Below, one piece after another: positions 23,747 through 34,000 of a stretch of 64,000 nt of DNA (position 1 is the first letter of the stretch; the number at the start of each line of letters is the position of its first letter). A model generated the notes under the pieces. It made no database searches. It was not told the DNA's origin and saw only the letters and a program-made list of their open reading frames with translations. Source of the DNA: Roseivirga sp. (GTDB lineage Bacteria; Bacteroidota; Bacteroidia; Cytophagales; Cyclobacteriaceae); NCBI GenBank assembly GCA_029262895.1, contig JAJCYM010000057.1, positions 1-64,000 on the forward strand. The letters are read 5' to 3'. The position numbers and the translations under genes were made by a program.

Positions 23747-26197
23747 TTAATTTTTTTTGATCTCGTAGATTTTTGTTGTGGAAAATGGATTTCCATAGGC
23801 AGACAGTCCCTGTAAGTCAATAAGAATCTCTGTGCCCTCATCAGAATTCCAGAATTGAATTTCTGCCTCCCCGTTTTCATCAAGAATAATCATCGGCTCC
23901 CAGTGCAGGACAATGCGACTATCAGGTTTAACATGTTCGGGTATTTGCACATCATATTTCGGAGCATAAAATTCCTTGGGCTGGTGATAGCTATTTTTTA
24001 ACCTGGTGGTCAAGATGCCGGGTGTCTCAATACTCTTGGGGTCAATATCCGTTTTTGTATAAAATGCCAGTACACCTCCTGCACCATCCGAGCCAAAAAC
24101 AGCGGTTTTTGCCAGGCTTTTGTATGTCACCGCTCTATCAATGAGATTTGCCGGGTAGCTGGATATAAACTGGCTACTAACCGCTACATCGTCCAGTAAT
24201 ATTAATGCGGGAATTCTTCCTGATATAGTACGACCCCTTAGATAAGCGGTATATTCAAAATTTTGTTGTTCAATAATAAGCCCTGGTATTTGTCCTCTGA
24301 TAGCTTCAAAGGGATTTTTCCATCCCGCATTTCTTACATCATCTGAGGAGAAGTCAACAACACCATCTCCTTTGCCATAGGCACCCTTCAATTTTTCCTC
24401 CCTTTCGTTTTTCCTGCTTCCCTCAACCACAACATCTTCAAGCCTTGTTACTTTTGTAGTATCAAAATTGTAGGTTCGGTCAATAAGGCCTCGTTTATCC
24501 CTTTTCTGGGCAAACACTTCTATGTCTCCGGAATTGGTCTTTTGAAGGACAGATTTAAAGCTGGTGAGGAGTTCTTTTAATGCTGGAAGGGTATCCAGTT
24601 CGAATTCCACGAAGGGTTTGTCTTTTTTATTTACTCCCTGGATCACAATTTCCTGATCTTCAAAGATGCTCAGTGTATCGAATCTAAAAGAGCCGTCCGA
24701 GCCTGTTTTGGTCTCCAGAAAGATGGGGGGGAAAACACTCTTGCTCATGAGCGTTACCTTACCTGTTTCCTTTTTCCTTCCCGAATACGATTTAAGCTTA
24801 CCTTCCACACTAATACCCTGTTCAACAAAATGCTCAACTTCGGGTTTTTTTTTCTGAAGGACGTTGTCCCAAACAAATCTGGTCCAGCCATGGGTCATCA
24901 TCAATAGGTCCAGATGTCCACCGGCCATGGAGTTGTTTGAGTCAAAATAATACATAGGGTTATGGATATAGCCTTTGAGGTCAGAGGCAAGGAGTAGCTC
25001 TGAATGTATGGTGTTTGCTGGTTGCCTATCCACAGTCTGCCCCAGGTCTATAGCACTCAGTGAAAACACCCCGGCCACTGGTTTGCCCTCCTCATCGACC
25101 ACCTTGATTTTGGCACTAACCATTTCTCTGGGTTTATAGTCAGGCTTGTCAATACTGAACTGTAGTTTGCTGTAACTCTGGTTGTTGACAAATACTAACC
25201 GTTCGGCCACTGGATTACCCGATTTATCGAATAAGGTAATGTGTGTAATACCGGCTGGCATGTCCACTTTTGGAATTCTGGCAACCACCGCTTTTTCGGA
25301 AAGGTCCACTTCAAATGCATGAGAAATGGCCCCCCGGGTATGCACCACTGCGCTGAGGCTATTCTTATTTGGGGTGGCTTCATTAGACCTGAAGACCAAC
25401 ACTATGTTGTCTGGCAGATTGTTGGTGGCCGAGATCACAAAACCCCTATCAAGTGCTTTGGGTAGTTCAACAGTTTCACTATGCCCTTCCAACCTGGCCG
25501 AGTACACCTTCCCCCTTTGTGGAGTAAACTTAAACAGTCCCATACCATCATGCTGTACCAGCAACCGGGAAACCTCAGTCCCCTCGTTGTCATAGATGCC
25601 ACCAGAGACATCAATTCCCCTCCCTGAAGTGTCAATGGCCTTAAAAGCTACTTTGCTGGGCACTCCCGCCACAAGATTGCCGCCTTCAGGGAAGAACTGC
25701 AGGTCGATGCCCTCAGCGATATTTTCGGGAACTTTTGCAGGATCATCACCAATTACGACCAGCTCCTTTTCAAAGAAAAAGGCTTTGTCAAAATTCCTCA
25801 TCCAGTTGGTATAAGCACGTAGCACATAGCTGCCAGATTGTAGTGAATCGGGCAAGTCAAAGGATCCGTTTCCAAACCCGATATCTGCCCTCACCAGTTT
25901 ATGGTCTATAAGCAGTTTTTCAGAAGAGTAGAGCTCTACATAGATGTTGTTACTTAATGGAGAGGGTTCATTGTATCTTCCTGCGGAGAGGTAGGCCTGG
26001 AACCATACTGTTTCTCCAGGGGCGTAGTATTTTCTGTCCGTATGTATATAAGCTTTTTCTTGAGGAAAGGCGGCACTAAACTCTACTAATTGGGTCCCCA
26101 ACCTTTCGATAAATCGATTTGACTGAGCCAGGGCTATAGAATGGCAGAAACAAATCGAAACAAGAAGGACAAGGATTTTGGGTAATCTATGGATCAT
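23747..26197 (-). CDS. MG2-like / barrel-less TonB-plug surface protein (short copy B)
   Basis: About 816 residues, starting at the conserved MIHRLPK with signal peptide ILVLLVSICFCHSIALAQ; the longer frame would need a GTG 15 bp upstream. Close paralogue of short copy A throughout: MG2-like FPQEKAYIHTDRKYYAPGET, LQFFPEGGNLVAGVPSKVAF, the MMTHGWTRFVWDNVLQ segment shared by all intact copies, plug domain with IPGLIIEQQNFEYTAYL, PALILLDDVAVSSQ and AVFGSDGAGGVLAFYTK, then the terminal beta domain. Its last residues (TTKIYEIKKN) match the long copy A ending rather than that of its nearer relative, short copy A, which suggests exchange between array members. Probable surface protein with no barrel; role unknown. 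Confidence 0.82.
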   Translation of the reverse strand: MIHRLPKILVLLVSICFCHSIALAQSNRFIERLGTQLVEFSAAFPQEKAYIHTDRKYYAPGETVWFQAYLSAGRYNEPSPLSNNIYVELYSSEKLLIDHKLVRADIGFGNGSFDLPDSLQSGSYVLRAYTNWMRNFDKAFFFEKELVVIGDDPAKVPENIAEGIDLQFFPEGGNLVAGVPSKVAFKAIDTSGRGIDVSGGIYDNEGTEVSRLLVQHDGMGLFKFTPQRGKVYSARLEGHSETVELPKALDRGFVISATNNLPDNIVLVFRSNEATPNKNSLSAVVHTRGAISHAFEVDLSEKAVVARIPKVDMPAGITHITLFDKSGNPVAERLVFVNNQSYSKLQFSIDKPDYKPREMVSAKIKVVDEEGKPVAGVFSLSAIDLGQTVDRQPANTIHSELLLASDLKGYIHNPMYYFDSNNSMAGGHLDLLMMTHGWTRFVWDNVLQKKKPEVEHFVEQGISVEGKLKSYSGRKKETGKVTLMSKSVFPPIFLETKTGSDGSFRFDTLSIFEDQEIVIQGVNKKDKPFVEFELDTLPALKELLTSFKSVLQKTNSGDIEVFAQKRDKRGLIDRTYNFDTTKVTRLEDVVVEGSRKNEREEKLKGAYGKGDGVVDFSSDDVRNAGWKNPFEAIRGQIPGLIIEQQNFEYTAYLRGRTISGRIPALILLDDVAVSSQFISSYPANLIDRAVTYKSLAKTAVFGSDGAGGVLAFYTKTDIDPKSIETPGILTTRLKNSYHQPKEFYAPKYDVQIPEHVKPDSRIVLHWEPMIILDENGEAEIQFWNSDEGTEILIDLQGLSAYGNPFSTTKIYEIKKN

Positions 26198-26603
26198 ATC
26201 AAGTTGTTTCACGAAAGGGTTAATATATTATTGAGTTTGAAAGAGAAGCAATTTTCACGCCATAAATGACCTTGTTTTCCCACAATTGCACACAAGTTGG
26301 AGGGATATGCCTACCACAGTTTTTTCTAACGTTGACCATCATTTCTAAAACCGGGATTTTTTTAAGTCAAATTGAGTTTTGATAATCTTACGCGGAATTC
26401 TGAAAAATGATTTTCCTTTTCCACAAAGGAAATTCCTCATCATATATTTTCCGAGTGTGACCTATGTATTTCGGTTTAACCTGGTTTATGCTTTGATGCT
26501 TTTGCTTGGCAATGGTTTATTCTGAAAAAGTAATTCGGATGATTTTTGGGAATTAGGCCGTTGGCACCGAATCGACAGGTTGTAAGAATGGTTTTGGAAT
26601 AAT
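26198..26603. repeat. Array spacer repeat R2 plus about 235 bp of unique spacer
   Basis: 26198-26367 matches spacers R1 and R3, more diverged. The remainder (26368-26603) has no counterpart in the other spacers and no supportable gene. It contains one AT-rich hairpin, tttccttt/aaaggaaa (26412-26419, 26425-26432). The region just before 26604 again resembles the 3' flanks of the other members. Confidence 0.65.
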
Positions 26604-29600
26604 CTATTGACTTTTTTTGATTTGATATGTCCTGGTAGCGAAAAAGGGGTTTCCATAGGCCGAGAGTCCCTGCAAGTCAATAAGAACTTCTGTATCCTCA
26701 TCAGAATTCCAGAATTGAATTTCTGCCTCCCCGTTTTCATCAAGAATAATCATGGGCTGCCAGTGCAGCACAATGCGGCTATCAGGTTTGAGATGCTCGG
26801 GTTTCTTCACATTATATTTGGGTGCATAAAACTCTCTTGGCTGGGAATAACTGTTTTTTAGACGAGTGATGTAGATACCTGGCCTTTCAATCTCTACAGG
26901 ATCAACATCAGTTTTTGTATAAAATGCCAGTGCACCACCTTCACCAGCTGATCCAAACATTGCCGAGGAGGAAATGCCCTTATATGTTACCATCCGGTCA
27001 ATATGCGATGCTGGAATAGATAGTAGAAAGTCAATTTCAGTAGGAATATCATCCAATAGAAGCAAAGCAGGTATTAGGCGCGAACCCATAATGCTTCGTC
27101 TATTTCTAATGTTTACCATGACAATCTGGCCTCGCTCACGAACGACCGTTACTCCAGGAATTTTGCCAATGATGGCTTCCAAAGGAGAGGAACTTGCCTG
27201 GACAGCGGCATTCAGGTTCGAAAAATCTACTACTCCATCCCCCCTTCCATAAACTTGGCTTCTCAATACAGATTCATCGGCCTTGAATTTGCTGCCTTCG
27301 ACCACTACCTCATCAAGCTGTGTAGTTGCTGTACTATCGAAGTTGTAAGTTTGGTCGATAAGGTCACGGTAGTCCTTTTTCTGGGCAAACACTTCCATAT
27401 CTCTGAAACTGGTCCTTTGAAGCACTGATTTAAAGCTGGTTGGGGGTTCTTTCAATGAGAAGGCTGTGTCCAGTTCGAATACCACATGGGGCTTGTCTTT
27501 TTTATTGACCCCCTGAATTATAATTTCATGATCTTCATAGATGCTCAATGTATCGAACCTAAAAGAGCCATCCTCGGTTGTTTCGGTCACAAGAAAAGTA
27601 GGAGGCTGTGAACTTTTGTTCAGGAACGTGACTTTGCCAATTTCCTCCTTTTTCCCGGAAAGATTTTTGAGCTTTCCTTCCAGGCTAATGCCCTTTTCTA
27701 CAACGTGGTCAACATTGGGGTAATTTTTCCAGAGCACGTTGTTCCATTCAAACCTACTCCAACCATGGGTCATCATCAAAAGATCCAAGTGCACATTGGC
27801 CATTTGGTTGTTTGGATCAAAATAATACATAGGATCTTGAACATAGCCCTTCAAATCCGAGGCAAGCAGTAGTTCCGAATAGATGGTGTTTGCCTGTTGC
27901 CGATCTATGGTCTGGCCCAGATCTATAGCACTCATGGAAAATACTCCGGGAACAGGTCTGCCCTCCTCATCGGTCACCTTGATTTTGGCACTGACCATTT
28001 CTCTGGAACCATAGACTGGCTTGTCAATACTGAGTTTTAAGTTGATAGAACTCGCGTTGTTGATAAAGGCTAACCTTTCAGCCACAGCGTTACCCCAGTT
28101 ATCGAATAAGGTAATGTGTGAAATACCTGTAGGTATGTCCTTCTTTGGAACCCTTGTTATGTTCACATTTTTAGAAAGGTCTACTTCAAATGCACGTGAG
28201 ATGACCCCCTTGGTATGTATCACTGCACTCAGGTTGGCCTTGTTCCAGGTGGCTTCATTAGATTTGAAGACCACCACGAGGTCATCGGTAAGATTATTGT
28301 TGATTCCAATTACAAAACCCTGATCAAGAGCTTTTGGTAGCTCAATTCTTAAGCCTTGTTGCTCCAATCTGGCGGTATATGTCTTTCCTGCTTGAGGGGT
28401 GAACTCAAAAAGGCCCATGCCCTCATGTTGCACCGCCATTTGAGCCACCTCCAGCCCTTCATTGTCATAGACTGCTCCAGTGATAGTAACTCCTCTCCCC
28501 GAAGTATCAATGGCCTTAAAGGCTACCTTACTAGGGACGCCCACTACCAGATTACCACCTTCCGGGAAGAACTGCAGGTCAATATCCTGATTGATCACAT
28601 TTATCGGGTCATCATCGGAATTATCATCACCAATCACAACAAGTTCCTTTTCAAAGAAAAAGGCATTGTCAAAATTCCTCATCCAGTTGGTATATGCACG
28701 CAGCACATAGCTTCCGGCTTGCAAAGAATCAGATAAGGTAAAGGCTCCGTTTCCGAACCCGCCATCTACCCTCACTAGTTTTTTGTCTATAAGTGATTTT
28801 TCAGATGAGAAAAGCTCTACATAGATATTATTGCTCAAAAGCGAGGGCTCATTGAACCTGCCTGCTGAGATGTACGCTTGAAACCATATGGTTTCCCCTG
28901 GGGCGTAATATTTCCTATCAGTATGAATATAGGTCTTTTCCTGCGGAAAATTGGCTGTATACGTATTAAGACTTGGCTGAAATAAACCCAAGTTGATCCC
29001 GTCTGTTGGTGGTGTAATTTGGTTGGCTCGAAGCCCGTCAGACTCGTATTCAAAGTCAAACGGAAGCATTTCGTATAGTCCTTCCGTAGAGAGATACCCA
29101 TAGGCCGTTATGGATCTTGGATCCACCAAAAGGCCATTGGTATACACAAGTACAAAACCTTTATTAGCTTTTAAGTAGGTCAACTGGCCTTGACCATTTG
29201 CCATGGATTCTCTCAGGTATCGGACTTTGAGAAAGTCCTCAAATATAATTTTTTTGATTCTGTCATCACCAGTGTCTTCGATTTTCAGCGGAGTAACTGC
29301 CTTTTTTTGAATTGCTCCTGAACTTAAGAAACCCACATAGGGTCTATCATTTCGTTCAAGAGGATCTTGCTGGGTCAATTCGGATTCAAATAACTCTTGT
29401 TTAAGTGACCCTGATAGCAAAGACTTAAAGAAATGCCTTAGTGATCCTTCATAAGATTTCCTTCTATTAGTTATCCATTTTTGTCCTTCATCAGGATCAT
29501 CTGACTCCATCGGTTTAAACCTTGGATAACCGACCATAAATTGCCGAATTCCATTACCCAAAAGAAAATTTTCCACCGGATAAAAGATTTCATAACCTGT

Positions 29601-30134
29601 ATAGCTATTGTTGATTTGTAGTGTGAATGGCTCCTTTTCAACAATGGTATTTCTTTTTTGTAAGAATTCTGCCTGATAGAAATTAGGAATTTCTATGTCT
29701 TTTTTCCGGTAATGGTCACCGAGGATGTACTTTTTAAATCTCTCGAACTGTCTCTGCCATTTTTTGTCTTCTTTATCCTCTACTTGAGCAAATATGGGTG
29801 GGGGAGGTTTTTCCTCCAAAATTACTGAGCCCAAATCAATGTTCTTGGAATCAATGACTAGTCGAAAGGACTTGTAATTATAGCTTACATGGGATATGAT
29901 CAAATCATAAATGCCCGGTTTTAAATTTGAGATTGTAAAATTACCATTCTCATCAGTCATGGTTCCAATGGTACTTCCAGAAAGATAGACATTGCAAGCC
30001 GGAATCGTTTCTCTGGACCCCTCCATCAGAACAATCCCTTTGACAGAGTAGGTCTGGGCAGCCAGATTTCCAGCAAGGAAAAGGAGGATTGTAGTAAGGG
30101 CTATGTTTCTGGATATCTTAATAAAATGATTCAT
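26604..30134 (-). CDS. CarboxypepD_reg-like + MG2-like + TonB-plug surface protein (long copy B)
   Basis: 1176 residues. Signal peptide (IALTTILLFLAGNLAAQ), CarboxypepD_reg-like beta-sandwich at about 28-110 (VKGIVLMEGSRETIPACNVY, GTMTDENGNFTISNLKPGIY), then a region found in Bacteroidota surface proteins (WQRQFERFKKYILGDHYRKK, INNSYTGYEIFYPVENFLL) to about 385. From FPQEKTYIHTDRKYYAPGET onward it follows the short copies: MG-type repeats, MMTHGWSRFEWNNV, plug domain (IPGVTVVRERGQIVMVNIRN, AMFGSAGEGGALAFYTK) and terminal beta domain ending TYQIKKSQ. So a long copy is a short copy with a 390-residue N-terminal extension. The chimeric remnant lies 37 bp upstream, which mirrors the thioesterase 36 bp upstream of long copy A. 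Confidence 0.83.
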   Translation of the reverse strand: MNHFIKISRNIALTTILLFLAGNLAAQTYSVKGIVLMEGSRETIPACNVYLSGSTIGTMTDENGNFTISNLKPGIYDLIISHVSYNYKSFRLVIDSKNIDLGSVILEEKPPPPIFAQVEDKEDKKWQRQFERFKKYILGDHYRKKDIEIPNFYQAEFLQKRNTIVEKEPFTLQINNSYTGYEIFYPVENFLLGNGIRQFMVGYPRFKPMESDDPDEGQKWITNRRKSYEGSLRHFFKSLLSGSLKQELFESELTQQDPLERNDRPYVGFLSSGAIQKKAVTPLKIEDTGDDRIKKIIFEDFLKVRYLRESMANGQGQLTYLKANKGFVLVYTNGLLVDPRSITAYGYLSTEGLYEMLPFDFEYESDGLRANQITPPTDGINLGLFQPSLNTYTANFPQEKTYIHTDRKYYAPGETIWFQAYISAGRFNEPSLLSNNIYVELFSSEKSLIDKKLVRVDGGFGNGAFTLSDSLQAGSYVLRAYTNWMRNFDNAFFFEKELVVIGDDNSDDDPINVINQDIDLQFFPEGGNLVVGVPSKVAFKAIDTSGRGVTITGAVYDNEGLEVAQMAVQHEGMGLFEFTPQAGKTYTARLEQQGLRIELPKALDQGFVIGINNNLTDDLVVVFKSNEATWNKANLSAVIHTKGVISRAFEVDLSKNVNITRVPKKDIPTGISHITLFDNWGNAVAERLAFINNASSINLKLSIDKPVYGSREMVSAKIKVTDEEGRPVPGVFSMSAIDLGQTIDRQQANTIYSELLLASDLKGYVQDPMYYFDPNNQMANVHLDLLMMTHGWSRFEWNNVLWKNYPNVDHVVEKGISLEGKLKNLSGKKEEIGKVTFLNKSSQPPTFLVTETTEDGSFRFDTLSIYEDHEIIIQGVNKKDKPHVVFELDTAFSLKEPPTSFKSVLQRTSFRDMEVFAQKKDYRDLIDQTYNFDSTATTQLDEVVVEGSKFKADESVLRSQVYGRGDGVVDFSNLNAAVQASSSPLEAIIGKIPGVTVVRERGQIVMVNIRNRRSIMGSRLIPALLLLDDIPTEIDFLLSIPASHIDRMVTYKGISSSAMFGSAGEGGALAFYTKTDVDPVEIERPGIYITRLKNSYSQPREFYAPKYNVKKPEHLKPDSRIVLHWQPMIILDENGEAEIQFWNSDEDTEVLIDLQGLSAYGNPFFATRTYQIKKSQ

Positions 30135-30171
30135 TTATTCAAGTTTATGCTGTATAATCTGCCAATTTCTT

Positions 30172-30846
30172 TCAGACTCTAACAGAGTTGAAACGTTTAC
30201 ATTTCTGCTCATAATTGAAAGTGCTAAAGGTAGTCTTTGCCCTTACAACTTCTTTTCCAGAGGCTAGTTGTCGAAGTGAATAAACCAACTCGAGACTGTA
30301 CCTGGTAATTTTCCCAACAGCCATCCCCTCATTGTCATATCTTATCCCAGATATATCAACCCCCTTACCTGAAGCATCAATGGCTTTCAAGGCCACTCCC
30401 AGGACCAGATTGCCGCCTTCAAAGAAAAAGGCCTTGTCGAAATTCCTCATCCAGTTGGTATAGGCACGCAGCACATAGCTGCCAGATTGCAATGAATCGG
30501 GCAAGTCAAAAGATCCGTTTCCAAACTCGCCATCTGCCCTCACCAGTTTATGGTCTATAAGCAGTTTTTCAGAAGAGTAGAGCTCTACATAGATGTTGTT
30601 GCTCAAAGGAGAAGGCTCGTTGTATCTTCCAGTAGAGAGGTAGGCCTGAAACCATATGATTTCCTCTGGGGCGTAATATTTCCTATCAGTGTGGATATAG
30701 GTCTTTTCCTGAGGGAAGGTGGGACTATAACCCTCCAATTGTGATCCCAGCCTTTCGAAAAATCGGTTTGATTGAACGAGTGCGATAGAATGGCAGAAGC
30801 AAATCGAAATTAGGAACATTAGGATTTTGGCCAATCTATGTATCAT
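30172..30846 (-). pseudogene. Chimeric remnant: start of a short MG-plug gene fused to the 3' end of a thioesterase gene
   Basis: An uninterrupted frame of about 224 residues from the conserved start MIHRLAK. Through AFFFE it is about 90% identical to short copy A. Then 28 residues (84 bp, in frame) are missing between FFFE and GGNLV, a further 4 residues are missing (GVALKAID versus GVPSKVAFKAID), and after YDNEGM the sequence becomes the C-terminal part of the thioesterase: AVGKITRYSLELVYSLRQLAS against AVTEISKYSFDLFYSLRQLAS, and KTTFSTFNYEQK against KTTIVTFDYEQK. The 3' flank resembles the thioesterase-to-long-copy spacer. No MG-plug function remains, yet all junctions keep the frame, so a secreted fragment could still be made. 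Confidence 0.85.
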
Positions 30847-31045
30847 ATCAAATTTTTTCAAGAGAGGGTTAATATGTTGTTGGGTTTGGAAGAATAACAA
30901 TTTAGGCAATCAATGACCTTATTTTTATTCGATAATTGCCCTCAAGTTGAACGGATATGCCTACTACTGTTTTCTCTAACACTGACCATCGTTTCTTAAA
31001 CTGGGATTTTTAAGATCGATTATAATGATGGCTTTGAAACGGCTA
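30847..31045. repeat. Array spacer repeat R3
   Basis: Leader of the chimeric remnant and spacer to long copy A. Nearly identical to R1, including tatttttattcgata, gttttctctaacactgac and the 3' end of the preceding gene (tctttttgatctcgtagat). It shows that the block 'EIKKN-type gene end + spacer + short-gene start' exists twice. Confidence 0.8.
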
Positions 31046-34000
31046 TTAATTCTTTTTGATCTCGTAGATTTTTGTTGCGAAAAAGGGATTTCCATAGGCC
31101 GAGAGCCCCTGCAAGTCAATAAGAACTTCTGTGTCCACATCAGAATTCCAGAATTTAATTTCCGCCTCCCCGCTTTCGTCAAGAATAATCATGGGCTGCC
31201 AGTGTAGCACAATGCGGCTGTCAGGTTTGATATGTTCGGGTTTCTGCACATTGTATTTGGGCGCATAAAATTCCCTGGGCTGGTGATAACTGTTTTTTAA
31301 GCGAGTTATGTAGATACCTGGCCTCTCAATCTCTACAGGACCAATATCTGTTTTCGTATAAAATGCTAATGCACCACCTTCTCCTGCTGACCCGAACATT
31401 GCTGAGGAGGAAATGCCCTTGTACGTTACCATCCGGTCAATATGTGATGCTGGAATGGATAGTAGAAAGTCAATTTCAGTAGGAATATCATCCAATAGAA
31501 GTAATGCAGGTATCAGGCCACCTCTAATACTTCGTCTATTTCTAATGTTCACCATGGTAATCTGGCCCCGGTCTCGAAGAATCCTTACTCCAGGGAGTTT
31601 GCCAATGATGGCTTCTAAAGGAGAGGAACTTGCATTCACAGCGTCACTTAGGAGCGAAAAATCCACTACTCCATCCCCCCTTCCATAAATCGGGCTTTTC
31701 AATACAGCTTCATCGGCTTTGAATTTGCTGCCTTCTACCACCACATCATCAAGCTCCGTTATAGCTGTGCTATCGAAGTTGTAAGTTTGGTCGATAAGGT
31801 CACGATAGTCTTTTTTCTCGGCAAATATTTTCGTGTCTCCCGCTCCGGTCTTTTGGATCACGGATTTAAAGTCGCTCAAAAGTTCCTTTACAATGAAGGC
31901 TGTGTTCAGTTCGAATGTCACATTGGGTCTGCCTTTTTTATTGACTCCCTGAACCACAATTTCCTGGTCTTCAAAGATGCTTAGCGTATCGAATCTGAAA
32001 GAACCGTCAGAGGCTGTGTTCGTCTCCAAAAAAGTAGGGGGGATCACAGACTTGTTCAGAAGTGTGACGGTGCCCGTTTCCTTTTTCTTCCCGGAAAGTG
32101 TTCTGAGCTTACCTCTCAGACTAATGCTCTGTTCCACAAAGTGCTGAGTATCAGGATATTTTTGTTGGAGCACATTGTCCCATACAAACCTTGTCCACCC
32201 ATGGGTCATCATTAAAAGATCCAGGTGTCTACTGGCTTCCGGGTTGCTTGTATCAAAATAGTACATCGGATTATGGACATAGCCCTTTAGGTCAGAGGTA
32301 AGCAGTAGTTCTGAATAGATGGTGTTTGCCGGTTGCCGATCCGCGGTTTGTCCCAGGTCTATGGCGCTCAGTGAAAACACGCCAGCCACTGGTTTACCCT
32401 CCTCATCGGTCACCTTAATTTTGGCACTAACCATTTCTCTGGACTTATAGTCAGGCTTGTCAATACTGAATTCCAGGTTGCCATAACCTGGATTGTTGAT
32501 AAAGGCCAATCTTTCAGCCACTGCATTGCCCGATTTATCGAATAAGGTAATGTGTGAAATACCGGTAGGTATGTCCTTCTTTGGAATCCTTGTAATGGTC
32601 ACGTTTTTAGAAAGATCCACTTTAAATGCACGGGAGATAACTCCTCGGGTATGTACCACCGCACTAAGGTTGCCTTTGTTTGGTGTGGCATCATTCGATC
32701 TGAAGACCAAGACGATGTCATCCGGCAAATTATTGTTGACGGTTATCACAAAACCCTTGGCAAGAGCCTTCGGTAACTCAACTGTCGTATTCTGCCCCCC
32801 TAACCTGGTAGAGTAAACCTTTCCCTCTTGAGGAGTAAACTCAAAAAGACCCATGCCATCGTGCTGTACAGCCAATTGGGCAATCTCTAGGCCATCATTA
32901 TCATAGACGGTTCCAGAGACAGGAACTCCCTTCCCAGAGGCATCTATAGCCTTAAAAGCAACCTGATTAGGAACTCCTTGAACCAAATTTCCACCCTCAG
33001 GAAAGAACTGTAGATCAATGTCATTTGCAGTAGTGCTTACAGGAGTTATAGCAGGGTCATTGGCAATCACGATGAGTTCCTTTTCAAAGAAAAAGGCCTT
33101 ATTGAAATTTCTCATCCAATTGGTATAGGCACGCAGTACATAACTGCCAGATTGCAATGAATCAGACAAGTTAAAGGCTCCGTTTCCGAACCCACCATCT
33201 GCTCGCACTAGTTTTTGGTCGATAAGCCGTTTTTCAGAAGAATAGAGTTCAACATAGATGTTATTGCTCAAAGGGGAGGGCTCGTTGAATTTCCCAGCAG
33301 AGAGGTAGGCCTGGAACCACACGGTTTCTCCTGGGGCATAGTATTTCCTGTCTGTATGGATATAGGTCTTTTCCTGTGGGAGAGCTTCCGTATACGCGCT
33401 AAGACTCGGGTGAAATACATCCAAGCCGATCTGGTCTTTTGGTTGTTTAATTTGACTGTTCCCAGATGGATCAATGTCATATTCAAAGTCAAAAGGAAGC
33501 ATTTCATACAATCCTTCAGTGGAGAGATATCCGTAGGCGGTTATAGACATTGGATCCACCAAAAGGCCATTGGTGTAAACAAACACAAAACCCTTGTTAG
33601 CTTTTAAATAGGTCAATTGGCCTTGGCCATTTGCCATGGATTCTTTCAAGTATCTGACTTTGAGAAAGTCCTTAAATACTATTTTTTTGATCCTATCATC
33701 GCTGGTGTCCTCGATTTTCAGAGAGCCTGTTGCCCCATTTTGAACTGCTCCTGAAATCGAAACCGCAGCATTTGGTTTGTTATTTCGGTTGAGAGGGTCT
33801 TGATCAGTTAGTTCGGATTCAAAAAATTCTTGTTCAAGCGATCCTGAAAGTAATGACTTAAAGAAATGCCTCAGTGATCCTTCATAAGATTTCCCCCTGT
33901 TCGCTTCCCATTTTTGTACCTCATCAGGATCATCTGACTCCATTGACTTAAACCTGGGATAACCAACCATAAATTGCTGAATTCCATTACCCAAAAGAAA

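Noticed and set aside
22405-25635. Several 60-130-codon open frames antisense to the MG-plug genes and clpB
   Set aside because: They recur at the same place in each paralogue as mirror frames of the coding strand and have no signal peptide, domain or leader of their own.
26412-26432. AT-rich hairpin in the R2 spacer as terminator of long copy B
   Set aside because: The stem is weak and the leftward T-run is broken; kept only as a note in the spacer feature.
30172-30846. Chimeric ORF explained as a sequencing frameshift
   Set aside because: The differences are multiples of three, and the downstream homology moves to a different gene (thioesterase), which a base error cannot produce.
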